Below are positions 28,576 to 34,108 of a stretch of 34,108 bases of DNA, one piece after another. This DNA is from Candidatus Kerfeldbacteria bacterium CG_4_10_14_0_8_um_filter_42_10. Its GTDB lineage: Bacteria; Patescibacteriota; Patescibacteriia; UM-FILTER-42-10. Numbering within the stretch: the first letter of the stretch is position 1; each line of letters opens with the position of its first letter. The notes beneath the pieces are model-generated. The model was not told where the DNA came from. It was given only the letters and a program-made list of their open reading frames with translations, and searched no databases. A program made the position numbers and the translations under genes. The stretch covers positions 1-34,108 of the forward strand of contig PFMD01000021.1 in the NCBI GenBank assembly GCA_002784945.1, read 5' to 3'.

Positions 28576-31194
28576 ATGAAAGGATCTGCAGCTAAAAATC
28601 GGATAGTCAGTTTTACTAGTCTGACAGCAGAACAACTCGCTGTACTACCCGGTAAAATTACGCGACTTTACCACAACTGGCGTCAGGGATTGCCTGTGCC
28701 GTCTCGTGGCTTTGTCGTCTTTCAGGCAGTTGTTAAGGACATCGTTGAATCGTTGCACGAAGGCAATCGGTTGCCCGGCTACACCCGTAGAGAATTGCTA
28801 TCAGCCTATCGCCGAGGCGGTTTTGAACACGACGGAATGCGGGTGGCAGTCCGCGGCGCACTGTCGGTTGAGGACCAAGCCAATGCTTCCTGGGCCGGAG
28901 GTTCAGAGAGCCCGACGAACGTTCTTGGTAAGAAAGCATTCCTGGAGGCAATAGTCACCTGTATTACCGAAACATTCAACGGCAAAATGGATGGTTACCG
29001 TATCCGAATGGGGATTGAAGGTGAACTGAAACTTTCAATCTTGGTGCATCAGATGGCAGTTTGCGATCGGTTTGCCGTGGTGTTTACGCGTAACCCGATG
29101 AACGGTTCACCGGATGAAATTGTCATTCAGTCAACTTTCGGAGGCGGGCAGTTATTAACCGCTGGCAGAGAAACTGGTGACATTTTCATTCTTGACCGCA
29201 ACGGTAGGATATTGTCTGAAACCATCACCACTAAGGCGTTGATGGTAACCGACGAAAAAGTAGTGCCGATGCCTTCCCAATTGAAGGATAAAAGATCGCT
29301 TGAACCGAGCCAGCTGTTGAACCTGGTTAAATTCGTTCTCACAATTGAAGCAATTGAAAACGGCGTTCCTCAAGATTGTGAGATCGCTCTGGCAGTAGAC
29401 AACAGTGGGAGGATGGATAAATCACTCGTGCAAAATCGGCCAATTACTGCTGTTGGCGATTCTCCCGGATTGATTCGTTATCAAGCGATTAAATCAGCCA
29501 AAGCGGCGGTGGCCGCAGAGCGTTCGCGTTTGGAGAATCTTGGCGTTACAGTTCCGATTGACGTGCTTAGCGATCAGAATGTCGCAGAACTGCTCACTCA
29601 ACACCCTACCCCATTCAGTTTCGGGTTGTTTACCTACATCTTTGCGCATGGCGACGGAGCGATCCGCACCGGTCGCAACTTGATGGGGTACTCCATCGGA
29701 GAAGAGTTGGACGCTGGTTTTTTTGAATTAATTGGCTCACAACCGCGTTGCAGCATTTTCCATGACGCTCTAACCTACCGAATCTCAGGCATCTCACCGA
29801 TTGATTACCTTCAAGGAATGGTGCGTTCTTACTTTGATGCAATTCAAGCTGATGAACGGTTCGCCAATTACCCTGAGGTTAGTCTCTACGACCAGAATCC
29901 GAGCTTGGAGCGTCTCACGGAACTATACGGACGGGAAAAGGCCGAGGTTTACAAGCAGTGTTATGATCGGTTCTTTACCGGCATTCGTCAGTGGGAACGG
30001 ACATTTGCCGACGCTTATTTAAGCGTTCATGAGCCGATTGTCGCTGAGTTTGTTAATCAACAGCGCCGATTCGCTCAACTTCCGTTGTCGTCTGAACTGA
30101 TTGAATCACTTCAGGAAAAGTTCGACTTCCTGCGCACAAAAGTCTGTGTTTGGTTCGTCATCGTGGCACGGCTCGGCTTTTTTGCCTACGCTCGTCTGCG
30201 TAAAACGTTAGAGACACACTTTAATGGAGCCGGAGGTCAGCAACTGCTCGATTATCTTACCAGCGGCCTGCAAAACGATCCGACGATCGAGTTCAACGTT
30301 CGCTTGGATCAACTAAACAACGGAACAGTCACTCAAGCTTCTGTTTTGGCGGAGTTTGGACATCTAGGGTTCAACGAATTGGAAATCTCCGGACCGCGGT
30401 ATCACGAACATCCCGAGATGATGGATCAACTCGCTATTGGGATTAAAGGTGATCCTAAGGCTGAACTTCAGCGTCGGCTTCAGGAATACCGAACGGCGCA
30501 GCAATATGTCAGCGCCGGTTTAACCGGAGACAAACGGAAAGAATTCGAGCGGGACGTTGATTCGGCTCGGACGTATCTGGCACTCCGCGAGCGAGTCAAG
30601 TTTAATTATCTCAGGGTTTATGACTTGGTTCGTAGCCAGCTACTTTCCGTTGAAGCGCAGTTGAAGTGGCCGCCCGGCCACATCTTCTTCCTTGATCCCA
30701 GGGAAATCAGGATGTTGATTGATGCGCCGAACGATGCGCTTAAGCTCGCCATCCAACGAAAAGAACGCCATGATCAAGAGTTCAAGATGGAAGTGCCGCA
30801 GGTCATGTTTGTCGATCAGTTGAGTAAAATCGGCTTGGTTGATACCCCGAAAGGTGCTAGCGAGTTGCTAGGCATCGGCGTAACGTCGTTTGTCGCGGAG
30901 GGTCCGGCGGTTGTTATTCTTGACCCGAATGATCATCATGCCCTAGAACTGATGAGTGACGGTTGTGTACTGGTAGCACACACTACTGACCCGACCTGGG
31001 CGCCAATCATCGGTGCAGTCGGTAATGGCGGTTTAGTCACTGAGGTAGGCGGTCCGCTTGCTCACGGAGCGATTACCGCCCGGGAACTTGGGATTGCAGC
31101 TGTTCTTAATGTCAAACACGCTACTAAAGTCATCAAGACTGGCCAGCGGGTGCGCGTTGATGGTCCTGCCGGCAAGATCTACATTCTTGACTAG
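28576..31194 (+). CDS. Rifampicin-phosphotransferase-like PEP-utilising enzyme
   Basis: The 872-aa protein has three parts in the order of rifampicin phosphotransferase (RPH). An ATP-grasp PPDK_N-like domain (about 20-300) has Lys27 in PGKIT, LPVPSRGFVVF, VRGALSVEDQANASWAGG, FTRNPMNGSPDEIVIQSTFGG and QNRPIT (286-291). A long helical middle domain (about 330-750) has no family I recognise. A C-terminal swivelling His domain has His830 in GGPLAHGAITARELGIAAVL. PEP synthase and PPDK carry a TIM barrel after the His domain; this protein lacks it. It therefore probably transfers phosphate from ATP via His to an unknown acceptor. VRGALS replaces the usual VRSSA. Its base composition appears clearly richer in G+C than its neighbours, suggesting transfer. 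A T-box leader controls it; GAAAGAAGGG is the ribosome site. Confidence 0.88.
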   Translation: MKGSAAKNRIVSFTSLTAEQLAVLPGKITRLYHNWRQGLPVPSRGFVVFQAVVKDIVESLHEGNRLPGYTRRELLSAYRRGGFEHDGMRVAVRGALSVEDQANASWAGGSESPTNVLGKKAFLEAIVTCITETFNGKMDGYRIRMGIEGELKLSILVHQMAVCDRFAVVFTRNPMNGSPDEIVIQSTFGGGQLLTAGRETGDIFILDRNGRILSETITTKALMVTDEKVVPMPSQLKDKRSLEPSQLLNLVKFVLTIEAIENGVPQDCEIALAVDNSGRMDKSLVQNRPITAVGDSPGLIRYQAIKSAKAAVAAERSRLENLGVTVPIDVLSDQNVAELLTQHPTPFSFGLFTYIFAHGDGAIRTGRNLMGYSIGEELDAGFFELIGSQPRCSIFHDALTYRISGISPIDYLQGMVRSYFDAIQADERFANYPEVSLYDQNPSLERLTELYGREKAEVYKQCYDRFFTGIRQWERTFADAYLSVHEPIVAEFVNQQRRFAQLPLSSELIESLQEKFDFLRTKVCVWFVIVARLGFFAYARLRKTLETHFNGAGGQQLLDYLTSGLQNDPTIEFNVRLDQLNNGTVTQASVLAEFGHLGFNELEISGPRYHEHPEMMDQLAIGIKGDPKAELQRRLQEYRTAQQYVSAGLTGDKRKEFERDVDSARTYLALRERVKFNYLRVYDLVRSQLLSVEAQLKWPPGHIFFLDPREIRMLIDAPNDALKLAIQRKERHDQEFKMEVPQVMFVDQLSKIGLVDTPKGASELLGIGVTSFVAEGPAVVILDPNDHHALELMSDGCVLVAHTTDPTWAPIIGAVGNGGLVTEVGGPLAHGAITARELGIAAVLNVKHATKVIKTGQRVRVDGPAGKIYILD

Positions 31195-31201
31195 AGGATT
31201 A

Positions 31202-31252
31202 AGCACGGTGTCACTTCAAGTTTATCTTGTCAGTGACCCCGTGCTCTTTTTT
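31202..31252 (+). terminator. Strong terminator after the RPH-like gene
   Basis: AGCACGG-T-GTCACT...AGTGAC-C-CCGTGCT is followed by TTTTTT. The T-tract overlaps the -35 of the next promoter. Confidence 0.9.
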
Positions 31253-31278
31253 ACTTATTATTAATAATAGAGTAAAAT
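31250..31278 (+). promoter_or_regulatory. Promoter TTTACT-N17-TAAAAT, leaderless
   Basis: The -10 TAAAAT (31273-31278) is followed by 6 nt and the ATG at 31285, so the predicted +1 is the start codon. There is no Shine-Dalgarno. Confidence 0.6.
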
Positions 31279-31284
31279 AATTTT

Positions 31285-31956
31285 ATGAAAAATAAAATAA
31301 AAATCTATTTTATTAGACATAGCAAACTGGACTTGCCTTATGAAAATCATCTGCAGATGCCTTATGGAATTTTAAATGATTTGGCGACAGGCCAGCTTGA
31401 TCCGTCCATTGTCCAAAACAGCAATAAATTATTTTTAAAGGCAGCAGCCGGATTGCCATTAAAAAATATAGACGTCATTTATTTTAATAATTCCAATTTT
31501 CAATCTAAAAGATCAAGGGATTCAGCCTTTTTAATTGGTAAAGTTTTGAAGGAAAAATATAATAGAAAAGTGCCGATTTTTGGCAACCCTTATTTGAAAG
31601 AAATTGATTTTTGCCTGAAGGATATTCTGTCTAAAGAAAAATTTTTAAAAGAGAAAATGCCGGCAGTCAGAACAGCTTTATATAATGCCTTAATTAATAA
31701 GGGACCGGTTGAGCAAATAGATCATGTTTTTAAGCGCATTGAAGCTGTTTTGAAAAGTTTAAAGAAACATCAGGATAAAAATCAGACAGTCATGCTTGTT
31801 TCACATGATTTCTATATGAGAGCAGTAGAAGTTTTTTTTAGAAAATCAAAAAATTTCAGAAATATCACCGTTGATGATTTAGAAAAAACGACTTTAAATA
31901 CTTACTTCAAAGGATTTAGTGTTTCAGACGATGGTAAATCATTTAATCGTTTTTAG
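31285..31956 (+). CDS. Histidine phosphatase superfamily protein (phosphoglycerate mutase-like)
   Basis: This 223-aa protein begins KIYFIRHSKLD, the RHG-type catalytic motif with Ser in place of Gly, with the phospho-accepting His at residue 11. SKRSRDSAFLIGKVL corresponds to the conserved Arg region, and LVSHDFYMRAVE carries the second catalytic His. The superfamily removes phosphate from varied small molecules and proteins; the substrate cannot be inferred. The protein has long Lys-rich linkers (KNIDVIYFNNSNFQS, LKSLKKHQDKNQ). It appears to be transcribed alone from a leaderless promoter. Its position between two amino-acid-sensing units may be coincidental. Confidence 0.85.
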   Translation: MKNKIKIYFIRHSKLDLPYENHLQMPYGILNDLATGQLDPSIVQNSNKLFLKAAAGLPLKNIDVIYFNNSNFQSKRSRDSAFLIGKVLKEKYNRKVPIFGNPYLKEIDFCLKDILSKEKFLKEKMPAVRTALYNALINKGPVEQIDHVFKRIEAVLKSLKKHQDKNQTVMLVSHDFYMRAVEVFFRKSKNFRNITVDDLEKTTLNTYFKGFSVSDDGKSFNRF

Positions 31957-32007
31957 GTTATCAATTTCCTATTTTGAGTAATAAATTCCCATTCTAGGTT
32001 TTATTAT

Positions 32008-32036
32008 TTGACAGCTTTACCGCGGTTTGCTATTAT
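32008..32036 (+). promoter_or_regulatory. Promoter TTGACA-N17-TATTAT of the Phe-leader unit
   Basis: A consensus -35 has ideal spacing to TATTAT. The predicted +1 is near 32043, about 16 nt before the leader ATG. Confidence 0.75.
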
Positions 32037-32058
32037 TTTTCTAACATCGAAAATCACC

Positions 32059-32148
32059 ATGATTATCAGAGAAACCACAATTCAGAAATTATTAAATAAT
32101 CAAATCCAATTTTTTGGTTTCTTTTTTAAGCTGTCGCCCGGTGATTAG
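32059..32148 (+). CDS. Leader peptide with Phe codon cluster
   Basis: This 29-codon frame encodes MIIRETTIQKLLNNQIQFFG followed by FFFKLSPGD and a TAG stop. Five of six codons at positions 18-23 are Phe, as in the pheA and pheST leader peptides of enteric bacteria. The stop codon lies inside the 5' arm of an antiterminator, and a terminator follows. It is not in the ORF track because of its length. It lies in a 410-nt gap (31957-32366) that otherwise holds the promoter, the attenuator and the ribosome site of the next gene. Confidence 0.78.
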   Translation: MIIRETTIQKLLNNQIQFFGFFFKLSPGD

Positions 32149-32198
32149 TTAATTTTAATTTAAATCATTTTAACTAGCCACCGGACGGTGGCTTTTTT
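32138..32198 (+). promoter_or_regulatory. Phe attenuator: antiterminator versus terminator
   Basis: CCGGTG-AT-TAGTTAA (32138-32152) is complementary to TTAACTA-GC-CACCGG (32170-32184), a 13-bp antiterminator containing the leader stop codon. Its 3' arm also pairs as GCCACC-GGAC-GGTGGC followed by TTTTTT (32177-32198), a strong terminator. A ribosome reaching the stop would block the antiterminator and stop transcription. A ribosome stalled on the Phe cluster, which ends 10 nt before the antiterminator, would allow read-through to the 95-aa gene. Confidence 0.8.
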
Positions 32199-32366
32199 GA
32201 TTATCGTCGAGCTAAACTCGATCGCCACTCTCAGTTCGCTATTCGTATATCGCAAATTAAATCTCGCTATTTTAAATATTTGTCCCGAGATAGTCGGTCC
32301 TAAATTATTAGGAATGAAAATTTCTGGACAAAGAAAAGAATTAGTTTCAATAGGAGGTGAAAAATC

Positions 32367-32654
32367 ATGCCAGAAAAATTACCTGACTGCTCCTGCGGTG
32401 AGTCGATAACCATTGTCTGGGAAGAAGTGACCCATTACGATCAGCCATTCAGTGGCTTATCTAATACAGTCTCGCATGGTTTTCGGGGCTGTTGCGGAAA
32501 TGGTTGTAAATCCGTGTCAATCGCTCAACAACACTTCCCACTCCCAGAAAGTGTAACAGTGGTAGCTCAACGGCCGGCCAGGATAGCAGTTGGATCATTT
32601 CCTCCGCCTGAATTCAGTGGAGATAATCCGGACTGGTATCTATGGATACCGTAA
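32367..32654 (+). CDS. Small Cys-containing hypothetical protein (95 aa) under the Phe attenuator
   Basis: The ATG follows the strong Shine-Dalgarno ATAGGAGGTGA by 7-8 nt, so the gene is very likely real. It has five cysteines in two groups, CSC (residues 8-10) and CCGNGC (42-47), which could bind a metal ion. Conserved-looking polar and Trp residues follow (DNPDWYLWIP at the end). There is no TM segment or signal peptide, and I recognise no family. The 168 nt between the attenuator and this gene hold small hairpins (TCGAG-CTAAA-CTCGA) but no other frame of note. It has its own promoter, attenuator and terminator and would be induced when charged tRNA-Phe is scarce. Confidence 0.78.
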   Translation: MPEKLPDCSCGESITIVWEEVTHYDQPFSGLSNTVSHGFRGCCGNGCKSVSIAQQHFPLPESVTVVAQRPARIAVGSFPPPEFSGDNPDWYLWIP

Positions 32655-32671
32655 TCGCACCTTCAGTTAAC

Positions 32672-32702
32672 CCGCTAAACCTCTGTGTTTAGCGGTTTTT
32701 TT
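32672..32702 (+). terminator. Terminator after the 95-aa gene
   Basis: CCGCTAAAC-CTCTGT-GTTTAGCGG is followed by TTTTTTT: a perfect 9-bp stem with a long T-tract. Confidence 0.92.
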
Positions 32703-32748
32703 ATCCGTATTCATTGTCAGATAAATAGGTATGGAATATACTTAAAAT

Positions 32749-32891
32749 GCTCTACTTTTCAAGAACCAGTTAATCCAGTTCGACAGGATTATTATATTGG
32801 GAGCTCAATATCTTCTTAGCCTGCGGGCTAAGATTGCGAGCACCCACTTTTCCATAAGGAGCTAGGGCGATTACTGGTTTGAAAGTAGAGC
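32749..32891 (+). ncRNA. Unidentified structured RNA/DNA element upstream of the STAS-like gene
   Basis: An outer stem joins GCTCTACTTTTCAAGAACCA and following bases (32749-32775) to GATTACTGGTTTGAAAGTAG and following bases (32869-32891), with three single-base bulges all on the left strand. Inside, GGG-A-GCTC (32799-32806) pairs with GAGC-A-CCC (32838-32845), enclosing the perfect hairpin CTTAGCC-TGCG-GGCTAAG. The rest could form a further arm. It matches no riboswitch class I recognise. It may be a cis-regulatory leader, a stand-alone RNA or a MITE-like hairpin. Confidence 0.55.
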
Positions 32892-32911
32892 TCCTATTTT
32901 TGTTCTGTTTT

Positions 32912-33319
32912 ATGAAATCAGAAGAAGAGATTCGAAAAACCTTCAAGCTGTTTTTAGATGAAAACGGGATACTTAATTTAAGTATCTTTAATGAATCTTC
33001 TGATAAAGAAGAAACTATTCTTGCAGCGCAGTTAATAAAGAATGAAGTGGAAAATATTTTAAATCAGAGCACTCCTAAATCTACAAACATCTTACTTGAC
33101 TTAACGCCCTTGAAAATAGTCAAGGTCCCGCCTTCGGCAAAAGCAAGAGAAATTTACATTAAATTATCCTCAGACGCTAGAATTAATAAGATCGCTATTA
33201 TTGGTGCTAGTTACTTTCACGTTTCCATAGCGAAGAGTATATTTACTATAGCAAGAAAGAAGAAAGTGAATGCTTTTAGCGATCGAAAAGAAGCAAGCGA
33301 TTGGTTAAGAGAAGAATAA
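32912..33319 (+). CDS. SpoIIAA/STAS-like domain protein
   Basis: The track starts at a TTG (32879) inside the structured element; the ATG at 32912 (MKSEEEIRKTFKLF) is a better start, giving 135 aa. The C-terminal half fits the SpoIIAA-like/STAS fold: NILLDLTPLKIVKVPPSAKAREIY as strand and helix, KIAIIGASYFHVSIAKSIF, and an ending VNAFSDRKEASDWLREE very like the FxDxxEAxxWL end of that family. Such domains bind lipids or anti-sigma-type partners; a specific role is unknown. It is followed by a terminator (33334-33362). The structured element upstream may control it. Confidence 0.75.
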   Translation: MKSEEEIRKTFKLFLDENGILNLSIFNESSDKEETILAAQLIKNEVENILNQSTPKSTNILLDLTPLKIVKVPPSAKAREIYIKLSSDARINKIAIIGASYFHVSIAKSIFTIARKKKVNAFSDRKEASDWLREE

Positions 33320-33333
33320 TTGAGTTTAAAAAA

Positions 33334-33362
33334 GTAAGCCGACAAGATTCGCCGGCTTTTAC
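33334..33362 (+). terminator. Terminator after the STAS-like gene
   Basis: GTAAGCCG...CGGCTTTTAC forms a stem with a TTTT tract partly within the 3' arm; moderate strength. Confidence 0.6.
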
Positions 33363-33422
33363 TGTACCATTCTAAAATTATAAGGCTGTTCCTAAAATTA
33401 ATTTGGTTATATCCTTTTTTAT

Positions 33423-33451
33423 TTGTATATATTTTAGTTTTACTATATATT
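33423..33451 (+). promoter_or_regulatory. Promoter TTGTAT-N17-TATATT of tRNA-Pro
   Basis: The hexamers are spaced by 17 nt. The predicted +1 (about 33458) is within 1-2 nt of the mature tRNA 5' end, so the primary transcript may need little or no 5' trimming. Confidence 0.55.
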
Positions 33452-33459
33452 ATGAGCGT

Positions 33460-33535
33460 CGGGGTGTGGCCTAGCGGCTAAGGCGCATGCATGGGGTGCA
33501 TGAGATCGGAGGTTCAAATCCTCTCACCCCGACCA
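33460..33535 (+). tRNA. tRNA-Pro (anticodon GGG)
   Basis: The 76-nt cloverleaf is complete with genomically encoded CCA. The acceptor CGGGGTG pairs with CACCCCG, then A73 and CCA. The D-stem is GCCT/AGGC. The anticodon stem is CATGC/GCATG with loop ATGGGGT, so the anticodon is GGG (33493-33495). The variable loop is AGATC. The T-stem is GGAGG/CCTCT with loop TTCAAAT. C1-G72 is typical of bacterial tRNA-Pro. It would read CCC and CCU. Confidence 0.97.
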
Positions 33536-33556
33536 AACAATTAAACAATAAACTAT

Positions 33557-33925
33557 ATGGACGATCCAAAAAAAATATTGATTGTTGACGATGAGGCGTC
33601 AGTTAGATCAGCGATTAAGAACGCTTTTAGTCAAAAAAATATAGCCATTCTTGGAGCAAAGAGCGGCCAAGAGGGTTTAGTAATAGCTTTTAAAGAACAT
33701 CCCGATTTGATCATACTTGATTATGTAATGCCGATGTTTGACGGTATCGATTTTTTAAAAAAAATTAGGGACGATAAGTGGGGAAAAAATAGTAAAATTG
33801 TAATGCTTACTAATATCCCTTCTCCGGAAAAGAAAAAAGCATCCGAAGCGCTGGGAGCAGAATTTCTGGTAAAAGCGCAATGGAGGTTAGAGGATCTGGT
33901 AAAAAAGTGTGAAAAATTGGTATAG
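33557..33925 (+). CDS. Single-domain response regulator (CheY-like receiver)
   Basis: This 122-aa receiver has an acidic pocket D11-D12, phospho-acceptor D55 in LIILDYVMP, switch T85 in VMLTN, and K106 in FLVKA. There is no output domain. It is the most divergent of the three receivers in the window (DYVMPMFDG instead of DI(I/L)LPxxDG). It starts 21 nt after the tRNA-Pro CCA with no terminator between, so it may be read from the tRNA promoter. No histidine kinase is present nearby. Confidence 0.92.
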   Translation: MDDPKKILIVDDEASVRSAIKNAFSQKNIAILGAKSGQEGLVIAFKEHPDLIILDYVMPMFDGIDFLKKIRDDKWGKNSKIVMLTNIPSPEKKKASEALGAEFLVKAQWRLEDLVKKCEKLV

Positions 33926-33989
33926 ATTTTAGAATTAAACAATTTGATCTAATTAGCGAGGATTTTTTTGTTTATACGGATTTTTATGT

Positions 33990-33995
33990 TATAAT
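33990..33995 (+). promoter_or_regulatory. -10 element TATAAT implying a leaderless ATPase transcript
   Basis: TATAAT is followed by 7 nt and then the ATG at 34003, so the start codon coincides with the expected +1. The -35 (TTTGTT, 33967) is weak. No Shine-Dalgarno is seen. Confidence 0.55.
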
Positions 33996-34002
33996 TTAAT
34001 GC

Positions 34003-34108
34003 ATGTCAGCTCTAAAAAAACACTATAATCAGACTCTTGAAGCGACGATTAAGGACCTTAAAACCAACGAAGAAGGGCTGTCGGACAATGAGGCAAAAAC
34101 AAGACTAA
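34003..34108 (+). CDS. P-type cation-transporting ATPase, N-terminal fragment (truncated by window end)
   Basis: The 35 visible residues, beginning MSALKKHYNQTLEATIKDLK and continuing TNEEGLSDNEAKTRL, match the cation-transporter N-terminal domain of P2-type ATPases (consensus near L-x-T-x-x-x-GLSxxEAxxRL). These pumps move Ca2+ or other cations across the membrane using ATP. The catalytic DKTGT and metal-binding parts lie beyond the window, so the ion cannot be told. The frame is open to the last base. It is not in the ORF track because it is cut off. Confidence 0.85.
   Translation, partial: MSALKKHYNQTLEATIKDLKTNEEGLSDNEAKTRL

Noticed and set aside
28576-31194. Naming the gene PEP synthase (ppsA) or pyruvate phosphate dikinase
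   Set aside because: The swivelling His domain is at the C-terminus and the PEP/pyruvate TIM barrel is absent, so the RPH-like layout fits and PEP synthase does not.
32188-32409. 73-aa ORF after the Phe terminator
   Set aside because: It begins in the terminator T-tract and overlaps the Shine-Dalgarno and start of the 95-aa gene, which has a strong ribosome site in another frame.
32879-32911. TTG start of the STAS-like gene
   Set aside because: It lies within the 3' arm of the structured element and adds a hydrophobic stretch (ELLFLFCF) not typical of the family; ATG 32912 fits better.

Overview
The window looks like a chromosomal segment of a Candidate Phyla Radiation (Patescibacteria) bacterium, most likely a parcubacterium. 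This rests on AT-rich short-spaced genes, a type IV pilus locus of the type common in that group, palindromic repeats in most intergenic gaps, an S23-type four-helix-bundle gene, and gatC-gatA without gatB. UGA is used as an ordinary stop (for example the RAYT, ndk and 19290..20045 genes), so the recoded Absconditabacteria/Gracilibacteria lineages are unlikely. The taxon is an inference; no rRNA gene is present.

Layout. (1) 1-4270: type IV pilus machinery: end of pilB, a CheY-like regulator, a PilT-family ATPase with substituted catalytic residues, pilC, and a pilin with its own promoter. (2) 4337-7347: an O-antigen-ligase/TPR gene that appears to be split in two by a REP-associated tyrosine transposase (RAYT) and its palindromes. 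(3) 7329-15337, minus strand: a compact surface-glycan operon transcribed as flippase, methyltransferase, unknown, GT2, GT2, GT4, O-antigen ligase. A divergent initiating sugar-phosphate transferase lies at 15445. (4) 16115-16652: an inverted-repeat-bounded S23-like gene, with an internally deleted second copy at 19059-19286. (5) 16688-22542: prepilin peptidase and four pilin-like proteins; three share one cysteine signature. (6) 22579-27509: ligA, gatC, gatA, a response regulator and ndk. (7) 27506-32702: a cluster of amino-acid-sensing RNA control elements. It has two tandem Ile-codon leader-peptide attenuators before a 64-aa gene, a T-box leader before a rifampicin-phosphotransferase-like enzyme, and a Phe-codon attenuator before a 95-aa Cys-containing protein; a histidine phosphatase lies among them. 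(8) 32749-34108: an unidentified structured RNA, a STAS-like protein, tRNA-Pro(GGG), a third response regulator and the start of a P-type cation ATPase.

How it fits together. PilB/PilT/PilC with PilD and the pilins would build and drive a surface pilus. The glycan genes would assemble a lipid-linked saccharide, flip it, polymerise it and ligate it. The most unusual part is region 7: at least four cis-regulators that read tRNA charging control genes that are neither amino-acid biosynthesis enzymes nor aminoacyl-tRNA synthetases. This suggests an amino-acid starvation response of unknown output. Several promoters fit a TTGACA-N17-TATAAT-like consensus, and at several genes the predicted +1 falls on or within a few bases of the start codon, implying leaderless mRNAs.
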